A stretch of 64,000 nt of DNA from contig NZ_JACHCR010000022.1 of NCBI RefSeq assembly GCF_014205845.1, positions 1 through 64,000 of the forward strand, written 5' to 3'. Under the pieces are notes generated by a model. That model was given only the letters and a program-made list of their open reading frames with translations. It was not told where the DNA came from and did no database searches. Both the position numbers and the translations under genes were made by a program. Shown here piece after piece: positions 8,241 to 16,669 of this stretch. The first letter of the stretch is position 1. Each line of letters opens with the position of its first letter. This stretch comes from Mucilaginibacter cryoferens. GTDB taxonomy: Bacteria; Bacteroidota; Bacteroidia; Sphingobacteriales; Sphingobacteriaceae.

Positions 8241-8928
8241 CTAAAAGCCCAATGTACCATCGTTTTCAATATAGCACCTTATTATAATGCGGCAGCCAAT
8301 AGCATCGCCATTTAGTGTGGCGGGGATAAATATCTTGTCGTCCTCAGCGAACGCGTCAATATTCATGTTAAAGGTTCTAGAGAAGTTGCCGCTATTAATG
8401 CTTACCTTAAAATAAGCCAGCCGGCCGCCGGGGCTCACCAGTAATTCAACAATGGCAGCAGAGAAGTAGCGGTCAATATCCATTAGGTTGGCCGGTAGCT
8501 TATACAATTTTAAGTAGGGTAAGTAGCCATAATACCTACCGCCCGGTTTAATGGGTTTAGTGGTACGGTCGGTATCTGTCAGTTGTTTATCAACATAATA
8601 CCGCAGGTTTGAGGTGGTATCTTCCGGGGCTTCGTATAAAATCTCCTTAGTGGTGTAATTGTAGTTTTGCAACAGGCGGCCATTGGGCTGATAAAAATGC
8701 CATACCCCAACTTTTACATCTTTATTAAACTGGCCGCTGGCAATGGCATAGGTTTTATCATAAAGAACTTGGTAAAGACCCTAGACCCTGCCGGGTACTT
8801 TTGTCGCTTTTTAAAACGCGGAGTTTTTCGGTAATATGGTTGTTTATTTGATGTGTACGCTCTACAGTTTCCTGGGCGCAGGCAACAGTTGTAAAAAATA
8901 CGGTTATAATAAGCAGGATTTTTTTCAA
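8241..8928 (-). pseudogene. Frameshifted YwqK/MORN-like exported protein
   Basis: Two frames make one protein. From a TTG at 8928 the first reads a signal peptide (KKILLIITVFFTTVACAQ) and about 38 more residues, then shifts and stops at 8758. The second frame continues with LYQVLYDKTYAIASGQF, then KVGVWHFYQPNGRLL, and on to the TAG region at 8241. The join lies at a tandem duplication of seven bases, AGACCCT at 8776-8782 and 8783-8789. Removing one copy restores QGLYQ and one continuous frame of about 227 residues. The GVWHFYQPNGRLL part resembles the MORN-like repeat of YwqK-type proteins. The gene is broken as written, unless the 7-base slip is reversible. A separate 83-residue frame over the same bases is in the wrong phase. 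Confidence 0.8.
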
Positions 8929-9105
8929 GGCTATAATTGATTTTGGGTAAATATAAAGCAGGCAAACATCAATATCAAGCTATTGGGCTAATCTGCTTTA
9001 ATACTTGCTATTAGCTTAAATAGAGTTGCCCTGATTTGCTATATCATACTATTGTTGCATTAATAGGCTGTGATGCTTAAACTTGTAACCATAATTTCAT
9101 ATCAA

Positions 9106-9672
9106 ATGACATCCCTTATCGATCAAGCTGATTATAAAACAGTGCGTTTTTCTGAAACTACCATTACCGAACTGATGATTCCCTCTTACTCCAACTTTGG
9201 GGGTAAAATTCACGGGGGTATTTTGCTGTCGCTGATGGATAAGGTGGCCTATGTTTGCGCTGCCAAGCATGCCGGTAATTACTGCGTAACCGCATCTATT
9301 GATACGGTTGACTTTTTACAGCCTGTTGAGGTTGGCGATTTGGTTTCGCTAATGGCATCGGTTAATTACGTGGGCAACACATCGTTGGTGGTGGGCATCA
9401 GGGTAATTTCCGAAAACATCAAAAACAACTCGGTAAAGCATACCAACACCAGTTATTTTACCATGGTATCAAAAGACGAACATAACAAACCCGCCAAAGT
9501 GCCGGGATTGATACTGGAGCACCGCGAGCATGTAAGGCGTTTTATTGAGGCCCGCAGGCGTAAAGAGATTAAACAAAGTTATAGCAGGGAAGTAGAGCAG
9601 ATAAAAATGCCAGATAATTATCAGCACTGCATTGATATGCTTGTTGGCGAGCGCTGTTTAGTGGCGGGATAA
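9106..9672 (+). CDS. Acyl-CoA thioesterase, hotdog fold (YciA/BFIT-like)
   Basis: The 188-residue cytoplasmic protein has the hotdog signature GGKIHGGILLSLMDKVAYV. His36 sits in the GG-HGG turn, and Asp45 at the start of the central helix is the likely catalytic acid. A conserved second strand set follows (VTASIDTVDFLQPVEVGDLV), and the C-terminal 40 residues are a basic, helical extension. The family hydrolyses acyl-CoA esters; chain-length preference cannot be read from the sequence. An upstream GTG at 9070 would add 12 residues with no family support, so the ATG at 9106 is preferred. It lies some 300 bases before a fatty acid desaturase, a loose link to lipid metabolism. Confidence 0.85.
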   Translation: MTSLIDQADYKTVRFSETTITELMIPSYSNFGGKIHGGILLSLMDKVAYVCAAKHAGNYCVTASIDTVDFLQPVEVGDLVSLMASVNYVGNTSLVVGIRVISENIKNNSVKHTNTSYFTMVSKDEHNKPAKVPGLILEHREHVRRFIEARRRKEIKQSYSREVEQIKMPDNYQHCIDMLVGERCLVAG

Positions 9673-9986
9673 GATCAGAAAAGGGCAAGGGGAGTGGATT
9701 CAGTTTTACCCTGTATCTGGCTTGTTGGGGCGGTTTCCGCAAAAATTATTCCTTTTTTGCGTTAAGTAATCAACAAATAATTGTACCTAAAACACGCATT
9801 GCTACGTATAATATCGAAAATATATATTGAATGATAAGTAATTTAACTATGCGGAAAACGTTTTAACTTTTTATATAGATTTTACCTAATCAATTATATA
9901 TTTATAAAACGGCGATATGGTGAGTTTTTTACTATATTGTGACAAAATTTATATCCCCTAACATACTTTTTATCCTTAAAAATTTA
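9673..9986. other. Intergenic, no gene seen
   Basis: This AT-rich gap of 314 bases precedes the desaturase gene. I see no convincing reading frame, terminator or exact promoter box. The segment TACTATATTG near 9927-9936 is only a poor match to the -7 consensus. Confidence 0.5.
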
Positions 9987-11075
9987 ATGGCTTTTTTAAA
10001 CACAGTGCTCGAACCACCTTCATACGGCTGGACGGATGAGGATGGTAACCTTGCAAAACCCACCAACGCAACAATTGTAAAAGAGTTTTTTTCGAGGCTG
10101 AACGTTTTCAGGGATAAAAAAAACTGGCTCTCTTTTTTAAGCTGGTTTCTGGTACTTATTTTAGCGCCATTTTTGTTTTTGTTTATCTTTAAATACTTCA
10201 GCATAACAGGTCTTATTATTGCCTTTGTATACAGCATGATTGTTATGGGTACCCATGGTACCATCTGGCACCATCGTTACTGTACGCATAATGCCTACAC
10301 ATTTAGCAATAAATTCTGGAGGTTTTTCACTCAAAACCTTACCCTTAAAATTATTCCCGAAGAGATCTACGCGGTATCGCACCATGTACATCACGCTTTA
10401 TCAGATCAGCCCGGCGATCCTTACAATGCGCAGGGCGGTTTTTTATACTGCTTTTTAGCCGATGTAAATCACCAGCCAATTGCCCGTAATATGACGGAGG
10501 CCTGCTATAAAAAATGCATTAACCTTATGAAACACGTTGGGGTAACGCCCAATACGTACAAGCAATATCAAAAATGGGGCACTATTGCCAATCCATACCG
10601 TACCATTGGGGGTATCATCCTTAACTGGGGGTTTTGGTTCACTGCTTTTTATTTAATGGGTGGCTTACCGCTGGCCTGCGCTATTTTCGGTTCGGCCGGT
10701 TTTTGGGCAGTTGGTGTACGTACCTTTAATTACGAAGGTCACGGTAAAGGAGAAGATAAACGTCGTGATGGTGTCGATCATAATCGCGAGGATATGTCTA
10801 TAAACCAACTATGGCCAGGTTATGTAGCCGGCGAATGGCATAATAACCATCACCTGTATCCTAAAAGCGCCCGTTCTGGCTTTAAGCCACACCAATTTGA
10901 TCTGGCCTGGTGCTACATCAAATTGATGAGCATGCTAGGTGCCGTAAGCTCATACCGCGATTCGAAAAAAGAGTTTTTAATGACCTATTGCAATAAAGAC
11001 GCGGTGCAGATACCGGTTACCAAGCTGGCAGTTAGCTATGCCGAGGTTAAACCGGTATTGGTGAGGGTAAAATAA
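9987..11075 (+). CDS. Membrane acyl-CoA/lipid desaturase
   Basis: This 362-residue integral membrane enzyme has the three histidine clusters of di-iron desaturases: HHRYCTH at 95-101, HHVHH at 132-136 and HNNHH at 285-289. Hydrophobic pairs lie at about 52-90 and 200-245. The family introduces a double bond, commonly delta-9, into fatty acyl chains at the inner membrane, using oxygen and an external electron donor. Length and box spacing are typical of the bacterial stearoyl-CoA desaturase-like class. A GTG at 9939 would add 16 residues; the ATG at 9987 (MAFLNTVLEPPSYG) matches the usual start better. The gene is monocistronic and is followed by a strong terminator at 11127. Regulation is not evident. 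Confidence 0.9.
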   Translation: MAFLNTVLEPPSYGWTDEDGNLAKPTNATIVKEFFSRLNVFRDKKNWLSFLSWFLVLILAPFLFLFIFKYFSITGLIIAFVYSMIVMGTHGTIWHHRYCTHNAYTFSNKFWRFFTQNLTLKIIPEEIYAVSHHVHHALSDQPGDPYNAQGGFLYCFLADVNHQPIARNMTEACYKKCINLMKHVGVTPNTYKQYQKWGTIANPYRTIGGIILNWGFWFTAFYLMGGLPLACAIFGSAGFWAVGVRTFNYEGHGKGEDKRRDGVDHNREDMSINQLWPGYVAGEWHNNHHLYPKSARSGFKPHQFDLAWCYIKLMSMLGAVSSYRDSKKEFLMTYCNKDAVQIPVTKLAVSYAEVKPVLVRVK

Positions 11076-11126
11076 GAAGCTTCGCCCAAATGCTCTCGCC
11101 GGGAGAGCATTTAACTAAATATGATC

Positions 11127-11161
11127 AAAAAAGCCATTGCCGTAAAAGCAATGGCTTTTTT
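11127..11161 (+). terminator. Rho-independent terminator
   Basis: A perfect 14-base stem AAAAAAGCCATTGC / GCAATGGCTTTTTT with a 7-base loop, ending in a T run, follows the desaturase gene by about 50 bases. Confidence 0.9.
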
Positions 11162-11265
11162 GTATTTAACTTACCTCCATTTGCTTTAGAGGTTAACGGG
11201 GCAGAGAAATCACGTTTAGATTATATAGAAAAGAAAAAACGGGTACTAACGTTAAATATTGGCAA

Positions 11266-11294
11266 ATAGCGATGGGTTTCAAACCCATCGCTAT
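11266..11294. repeat. Palindrome ATAGCGATGGGTTT family
   Basis: A perfect 14-base stem ATAGCGATGGGTTT with a one-base centre. The core GATGGGTTT/AAACCCATC recurs in a longer palindrome at 37780-37820. The rest of the gap 11076-11431 holds the terminator and no gene. Confidence 0.8.
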
Positions 11295-11431
11295 GGTTAA
11301 GGTTTTAAAAGCGATCCCCAGGGTGCCAGACCTGATAAAGTCTGTAAAAGTTAAAATAGTATTACTTTAATTGCTAACCGATTGTATACCTTAGTGATGC
11401 CAATTAATAGTGTAACTTAAACACCAATCCA

Positions 11432-12961
11432 ATGCGTATTAAAAATTTGTGTGCAGCAACTTGCTTGTTGTGCTTTGTATTTTTTAGTCAAAAAGTACGG
11501 GCACAGGGTTTGGGTATTTTTGATGATCAAACCGATGTGGGTACAATTAAACATCCCGGCAGCGCACAGTATGATGCTAAAACACAGCAATACCAGCTAA
11601 GCGGTTCGGGCCAAAACATTTGGGCAACACATGATGACTTTCATTTTGTGTGGAAGCGCATGAAAGGCGATTTTATATTACGCACCAATGCCGCTTTTAT
11701 AGGTAAAGGGGTAGAGTTGCACCGCAAAGTTGGGTTAATGGTACGCAGCGCGCTGGATAGTAACTCAACCCATATCAACGCCGTTGTTCATGGCGATGGC
11801 CTTACTTCACTGCAATACCGTAAAACAGTTGGGGGTATTACCGAAGAGAAAAAAATGGGCATAACGGCTGCTGATGTTATACAGCTGGAGCGCAAAGGCA
11901 ATACCTACACCATGTCGGTAGCCCGCAAAGGCGATTTGTTTGTTACCCAGGAAGTGAGCGACCTTAACCTGGGCGACGACGTTTACGTGGGCATTTTCAT
12001 TTGCGCGCACAATGCCGATGTTACCGAAAATGCCACATTTAGTAATGTAAGGATAGTTGTGCCTGCGCCGGCAACCTTAGTGCCTTACAAACAATACCTG
12101 GGCAGCAGTATAGAACTGCTTAACCTGGAAACACAAAACAGCACCATCATTTATCAAGCGCCACGCTCGTTGCAGGCCCCTAATTGGATGAAGGATGGCA
12201 AATCGCTTATTTACAACAGCGAAGGATTGTTATATAAATACAACCTTAAAACCAACCAGTCTGTAGTTTTAAATACCGCACCGGCAAAAAATAACAATAA
12301 CGATCATGTGCTATCTTTTGATGGTAAAATGCTGGCGATAAGCAGCGGCGATGGCGGGCCATCAATAGGGTACACCGTACCTGTTACAGGCGGCGAGGCA
12401 AAACGGGTATCGGCTGTTGGCGTTGGCGCAAGTTATATGCATGGCTGGTCGCCGGATGGTAAGTATATTGTTTTCTGTGGCGAGCGTAATAAGGAGTTTG
12501 ATGTATATCGTATTCCGTCAGGTGGCGGCCCCGAAGAAAGGCTTACTACCAGTCCCGGTTTAGATGACGGCCCGGAGTATACACCCGATGGCAAGTATAT
12601 CTACTTTAATTCGGTACGTAGCGGTCTGATGCAGGTTTGGCGCATGAAGGCCGATGGCAGCGAGCAAACACAGATTACCAATGATGATTATAACAACTGG
12701 TTTCCGCATATTTCGCCCGATGGCAAATGGATAGTATATATTACCTTTTATAAAAACGAGGTAGCTCCCGGCGATCATCCTTTTTACAAGCATGTGTTTT
12801 TAAGGGTTATGCCAATTGGTGGCGGCCCATCAAAGGTTGTTGCCTATTTATATGGCGGGCAGGGTACTATCAACACACCGTCATGGTCGCCAGATAGTAA
12901 GCACATCGCTTTTGTAAGTAATTCAAATTTATTGTTCCCGATATTTCCTGTTGGGAAGTAA
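11432..12961 (+). CDS. Exported TolB-like beta-propeller protein with N-terminal lectin-like domain
   Basis: The 509-residue product has a signal peptide (1-25, ending VRAQG). Residues of about 28-210 form a jelly-roll (DUF1349/LamG-like) domain with WATHDDFHFVWKRMKGDF and HRKVGLMVRSALD. Residues 225-505 hold PD40/WD40-like repeats, seen as NWMKDGKSLIYNS, GWSPDGKYIVFCG, EYTPDGKYIYFNS, HISPDGKWIVYIT and SWSPDSKHIAFVS. TolB-like propellers of this kind are scaffolds or sugar-binding proteins rather than enzymes with visible catalytic residues. It stands just before the carbohydrate oxidation island and may bind the substrate at the cell surface or in the periplasm. That role is inference. No own terminator follows; a GC-rich inverted repeat occupies the 92-base gap to the next gene. 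Confidence 0.82.
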   Translation: MRIKNLCAATCLLCFVFFSQKVRAQGLGIFDDQTDVGTIKHPGSAQYDAKTQQYQLSGSGQNIWATHDDFHFVWKRMKGDFILRTNAAFIGKGVELHRKVGLMVRSALDSNSTHINAVVHGDGLTSLQYRKTVGGITEEKKMGITAADVIQLERKGNTYTMSVARKGDLFVTQEVSDLNLGDDVYVGIFICAHNADVTENATFSNVRIVVPAPATLVPYKQYLGSSIELLNLETQNSTIIYQAPRSLQAPNWMKDGKSLIYNSEGLLYKYNLKTNQSVVLNTAPAKNNNNDHVLSFDGKMLAISSGDGGPSIGYTVPVTGGEAKRVSAVGVGASYMHGWSPDGKYIVFCGERNKEFDVYRIPSGGGPEERLTTSPGLDDGPEYTPDGKYIYFNSVRSGLMQVWRMKADGSEQTQITNDDYNNWFPHISPDGKWIVYITFYKNEVAPGDHPFYKHVFLRVMPIGGGPSKVVAYLYGGQGTINTPSWSPDSKHIAFVSNSNLLFPIFPVGK

Positions 12962-12973
12962 AGATGTATATTG

Positions 12974-13013
12974 GGTTCGGGTTGCGTGATACAGGGTTCG
13001 CGCAACCCGAACC
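12974..13013. repeat. GC-rich inverted repeat between two genes
   Basis: GGTTCGGGTTGCG at 12974-12986 pairs perfectly with CGCAACCCGAACC at 13001-13013 around a 14-base loop. It is followed by CACGAAC words. There is no T run, so it is not a standard terminator and may instead be a processing or attenuation hairpin. Confidence 0.6.
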
Positions 13014-13052
13014 AAAATCACGAACCCCGTAACACGAATCACGAACCAAATT

Positions 13053-13964
13053 ATGACCACACGCAGATCATTTTTAAAAACCGGCGCCCTGGCTGTTGCC
13101 GGCGCGGCCCTGTTGCCCGATAATTTATTTGCAGCAGCACCAAAACGTATCGAAAGGGTAGGCGTACAGCTTTACAGCGTGCGCGATGCTATGAAAGCAG
13201 ACCCGGCCGGAACACTTAAAAAAATTGCCGACGCGGGCTATTATCACGTAGAGCACGCCAACTATATCGATCGTAAATTTTACGGCTACACGGCTAAAGA
13301 GTTTAAAAAAGTGCTGGAGAACCTCGCGCTTAAAATGCCAAGCGGCCATACCGTGATGACTGCCCAGCATTGGGACGAATCTAAAAAGGATTTTACCGAC
13401 GCCTGGAAATATACGGTAGACGATGCGGCCACCATGGGCCAAAAATATGTGATAAGCCCATGGCTGGATGAAAAAGTGCGTACCGATACCGATGCGTTGA
13501 AGCGTTTCATGGAACAATTTAACAAATGTGGTGAACTTTGTAAGAAATATGCTATGAAGTTTGGTTACCATAACCATAATTTTGAGATAAGTACCAAGGT
13601 TGGTGATATTACACTGTATGATTATATTATTCAAAATACCGATCCTGATCTTGTGGCACAGCAAATAGATATTGGCAATATGCTAAGTACCGGCGGCCAT
13701 GCGCTTGAGTTTATTAATAAATATCCGGGCCGGTTTGAATCTATGCATGTGAAAGACGAGATAAAAGTACCACCACATGATGGCGACGATACCGAAAGCT
13801 GCATACTGGGTACGGGTATTATGCCTGTTAAAGAAATAGTGAAAGCCGGAAGTAAAAAGGGCGGTACAACGCTGTTTATTATAGAGCAGGAGTCGTACCA
13901 GGGTAAAGACCCCATTGATAGTGTAAAAATTGATTTACAAACCATGAAAAAGTGGGGTTATTAA
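13053..13964 (+). CDS. Tat-exported sugar isomerase/epimerase-like TIM barrel
   Basis: The 303-residue protein starts with a twin-arginine signal (TTRRSFLKTGALAVAG) and continues as an AP-endonuclease-2/xylose-isomerase-like TIM barrel. Recognisable points are VGVQLYSVRDAM near residue 36, KFGYHNHNFEIS at about 168-179, the metal-site region QQIDIGNML, ESMHVKDE, and IIEQESYQG near the end. The family includes sugar-phosphate epimerases and enzymes acting on 3-keto-glycosides. Export to the periplasm excludes a role on phosphorylated sugars in the cytoplasm. Neighbouring GMC dehydrogenases make a role in isomerising or cleaving keto-sugars likely, though this is inference. It is paralogous to the protein at 27587. 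Confidence 0.82.
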   Translation: MTTRRSFLKTGALAVAGAALLPDNLFAAAPKRIERVGVQLYSVRDAMKADPAGTLKKIADAGYYHVEHANYIDRKFYGYTAKEFKKVLENLALKMPSGHTVMTAQHWDESKKDFTDAWKYTVDDAATMGQKYVISPWLDEKVRTDTDALKRFMEQFNKCGELCKKYAMKFGYHNHNFEISTKVGDITLYDYIIQNTDPDLVAQQIDIGNMLSTGGHALEFINKYPGRFESMHVKDEIKVPPHDGDDTESCILGTGIMPVKEIVKAGSKKGGTTLFIIEQESYQGKDPIDSVKIDLQTMKKWGY

Positions 13965-14017
13965 TATGATAAAGGTAACTTACACCAGCCAACAGATTTA
14001 ATTTCTAATGCGGTTAC

Positions 14018-14048
14018 TTTTCAAACGTAAAATTATTATGTTTGAAAA
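14018..14048 (+). promoter_or_regulatory. Candidate promoter overlapped by an inverted repeat
   Basis: TATGTTTG at 14037-14044 matches TAnnTTTG exactly. It is overlapped by the right arm of an inverted repeat, TTTTCAAAC (14018-14026) and GTTTGAAAA (14040-14048). The arrangement would place a repressor or activator site on the promoter of the dehydrogenase pair that starts at 14137. Confidence 0.4.
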
Positions 14049-14136
14049 CCGTTTATAAACATAAAACACCGTAGAGTTTAGTTCCCTGCCTCACCGTAGG
14101 TAACTAAATTAATACTGCTAAAACCATTTACCATAT

Positions 14137-14691
14137 ATGCACAGGCGTACTGTAATCAAAAATCTGGCTTTAATTATTGGCGGGGCCGCGCTGTTACCTG
14201 CCTGTATGCAAGGTAATGGAAAGGCATCTATAGCACTTAAAAATGTTGATATCAGTGCCGATCAGGAAAATTTGGTAGGCGATATCAGCGAAACCATCAT
14301 TCCTAAAACCAATACGCCCGGAGCAAAAGAGCTGAGTTTGCATTTGTTTGTGCTTAAAATGGTTGATGATTGCTATAAAAAGGAAGATCAGCAGGCGTTT
14401 ATAACCGGTATGGGGCAATTTACCGATGCCGTTAAAAAGAAATACGATAAATCATTTGCCGGTCTTACTACTAAACAGCGCGAAGAAATGCTGCTAAGTA
14501 TCGAGGCTGATAAAGACCCTAAAAACGGGGTAAATCCAAAAGAGTTAAAAACGTTTTACGGCATAGTAAAAGGGCAAACCGTTAACGGGTATACCAATTC
14601 TAAATATTTTATGACCAAACAGGTAGTTTACGAATTAATACCCGGCAGGTACAACGCCCGTTTTCCGTACAAACAAAAGCAATCAGCATAA
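14137..14691 (+). CDS. Gluconate 2-dehydrogenase subunit 3-like small subunit, Tat lipoprotein
   Basis: This 184-residue protein belongs to the gluconate 2-dehydrogenase subunit 3 family, the small subunit that escorts FAD-containing GMC dehydrogenases through the Tat system and stabilises them. The start HRRTVIKN is a twin-arginine motif, followed by a hydrophobic stretch and the lipobox LPAC (Cys23), so the complex would be membrane-anchored. The family core is seen in VGDISETIIPKTNTPGAKEL and near the end in NGYTNSKYFMTKQVVYELIPGRYN. It precedes the GMC gene by three bases and is surely its partner. A similar protein lies at 19951. The ATG at 14137 keeps the signal intact. Confidence 0.88.
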   Translation: MHRRTVIKNLALIIGGAALLPACMQGNGKASIALKNVDISADQENLVGDISETIIPKTNTPGAKELSLHLFVLKMVDDCYKKEDQQAFITGMGQFTDAVKKKYDKSFAGLTTKQREEMLLSIEADKDPKNGVNPKELKTFYGIVKGQTVNGYTNSKYFMTKQVVYELIPGRYNARFPYKQKQSA

Positions 14692-14694
14692 GTA

Positions 14695-16410
14695 ATGGCT
14701 AATTTAAATATAGATAGTGTTAAGGACCATACATTTGATGCTATAGTTATAGGATCGGGGATGAGTGGTGGCTGGGCTGCTAAAGAACTTACAGATAAAG
14801 GCCTTAAAACGCTGATATTGGAGCGTGGCCGTGATGTAAAACACAATAAGGATTATCCTACTACCAATATGTATCCCTGGGAGTTTGAGCACCGTGGCGA
14901 GTTGCCTATGGCTGTACAGGAAGCTAACCCCATAGTAAACAGGTGCTATGCCTTTGGTGAAGACGCTGCCCATTTTTTTGTGAAAGATAATGAGCACCCT
15001 TATGTACAGGAAAAACCTTTCGATTGGATTCGTGGGTACCAGGTAGGGGGTAAATCGCTGCTTTGGGCCCGCCAAACCCAACGCTGGAGCGAATTTGATT
15101 TTGAAGGCCCCGCCCGCGATGGTTTCGCGGTCGACTGGCCTATTCGCTATAAAGATATTGCGCCGTGGTACAGTTATGTAGAGAAATTTGCAGGCATCGC
15201 CGGTAACCGCGATGGTATTGCCGAACTTCCAGATGGCGAGTTTTTACCCGCCTTTCCGTTAAACGTCGTAGAAACTTATTTTAGCGGGCATGTAAAAAGC
15301 AAGTATAGCAACCGTCATGTAATTAGTGCCCGTTGCGCGCATTTATCAAAACCCAACCAGATCCATTTAGATCAGGGTAGGGTTCAATGCCAGGAGCGTA
15401 TACTTTGCCAGCGCGGCTGCCCGTTTGGTGGTTATTTTAGCGCCAATGCGTCTACTATTCCATGGGCGCTTAAATCTGGGCATGCTACATTGCGTCCTTT
15501 CTCGGTTGTCGAATCTGTTATTTATGATGAGAAACTGGGCAAAGCAACCGGTGTGCGCGTTATTGATACCAATACCAAAGAAGCAATAGAATACTACGCC
15601 AAAATTATTTTTGTAAATGCGGCGGCCATAAACACCAACCTTGTATTGCTTAATTCCACATCGCACCGTTTCCCTAATGGCCTGGGTAATGATAGCGGCG
15701 TATTAGGCAAGTACGTGGCATTTCACAATTATTCGGCGCATATTAATGCCGAATACGATGGCTTTAAAGAATGGACCACCGATGGCCGTAACCCGGCTGG
15801 TGGCGGCTATATTCCACGTTTTCGTAACGTGTACAAGCAGGAAACCAACTTTTTACGCGGTTATGCTTCCGGCTTTAGCGCTTACCGTTACCAGCAACGC
15901 CCATGGGATGGTGTTGGCAGCAGCCTCAAAGATAATTTGGTTAAAGATAACCTGAGCGGCTGGAAGGTGGGATCGCACATGATGGGCGAAACCATCCCGA
16001 AGGAAAGCAATTTTGTAACCCTCGATAAAACGCTTAAAGACCAGTGGGGCATCCCGCAGTTAAAGATCTCGGTTGATTATGATGATAACGACGAGAAAAT
16101 GAAGAAGGATTACATTGAGCAGTTAACAGAAATGTTTACCACTGCCGGCTTTACCAATATCAAAGCCAGCAGCGATCACCGCGCACCGGGATTGGATATT
16201 CACGAGATGGGCGGTGCCCGTATGGGTAACGATCCTAAAACGTCGGTATTAAACAAATGGAACCAGATGCACGCCGTTAAAAACGTGTTTGTAACAGATG
16301 GCGCCTGCATGACTTCAACCTCATGCCAAAACCCATCCCTTACCTACATGGCCTTTACGGCACGCGCTGCAGATTACGCGGTAGGGGAAATGAAGAAGGG
16401 GAATATATAG
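14695..16410 (+). CDS. GMC family FAD-dependent sugar/glycoside dehydrogenase, copy 1
   Basis: This 571-residue flavoprotein has the FAD-binding motif VIGSGMSGGWAAKEL at 18-32, a second GMC block GYQVGGKSLLWARQ at 114-127, and the C-terminal part with His503 in IHEMGGARMG and Asn546 in CQNPSLT, the probable catalytic pair. It has no signal peptide of its own, as expected if it is carried out by the Tat small subunit encoded three bases upstream. Cys232, Cys238 and Cys242 (CQERILCQRGC) lie where FAD glucose dehydrogenases of this class carry an iron-sulphur cluster. Members oxidise sugars, gluconate or the C3 hydroxyl of glycosides and pass electrons to cytochrome c. The substrate is not readable from sequence; the DUF1080 gene in the island favours a glycoside 3-dehydrogenase. 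Confidence 0.87.
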   Translation: MANLNIDSVKDHTFDAIVIGSGMSGGWAAKELTDKGLKTLILERGRDVKHNKDYPTTNMYPWEFEHRGELPMAVQEANPIVNRCYAFGEDAAHFFVKDNEHPYVQEKPFDWIRGYQVGGKSLLWARQTQRWSEFDFEGPARDGFAVDWPIRYKDIAPWYSYVEKFAGIAGNRDGIAELPDGEFLPAFPLNVVETYFSGHVKSKYSNRHVISARCAHLSKPNQIHLDQGRVQCQERILCQRGCPFGGYFSANASTIPWALKSGHATLRPFSVVESVIYDEKLGKATGVRVIDTNTKEAIEYYAKIIFVNAAAINTNLVLLNSTSHRFPNGLGNDSGVLGKYVAFHNYSAHINAEYDGFKEWTTDGRNPAGGGYIPRFRNVYKQETNFLRGYASGFSAYRYQQRPWDGVGSSLKDNLVKDNLSGWKVGSHMMGETIPKESNFVTLDKTLKDQWGIPQLKISVDYDDNDEKMKKDYIEQLTEMFTTAGFTNIKASSDHRAPGLDIHEMGGARMGNDPKTSVLNKWNQMHAVKNVFVTDGACMTSTSCQNPSLTYMAFTARAADYAVGEMKKGNI

Positions 16411-16473
16411 GCCTCACCTAAACTGCGTAGCTATCATGAGTACAAAGAAAAAAAATAAAAAAACACGAATAAT

Positions 16474-16563
16474 CCTCTCCAAAGGAGAGGACTTTTGATT
16501 TGCGGCTTTTTTAATAAACGTTCTTTTAACTCCCTCTCCTTTGGAGAGGGCCGGGGTGAGGCT
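16474..16563. repeat. Double hairpin repeat, CTCTCC family
   Basis: Two hairpins, CCTCTCC-aaa-GGAGAGG at 16474-16490 and CCCTCTCC-ttt-GGAGAGGG at 16532-16550, are followed by CCGGGGTGAGGC. The same words recur at 32553, 37438 and 40610. It lies in the 259-base gap between the two GMC genes. Confidence 0.8.
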
Positions 16564-16669
16564 TATTGTGTAAAAAAAACACAATGTAATATTTGTAAAA
16601 TAATTTTTATTCATACATTTAACGGTGTAACCAAGTAGTAAACAAAATTTAACAACCTAATATAATAGT

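Noticed and set aside
8714..8965. 83-codon minus-strand frame
   Set aside because: It overlaps the frameshifted exported gene in the wrong phase; the signal peptide and family-like sequence are read in the other two frames.
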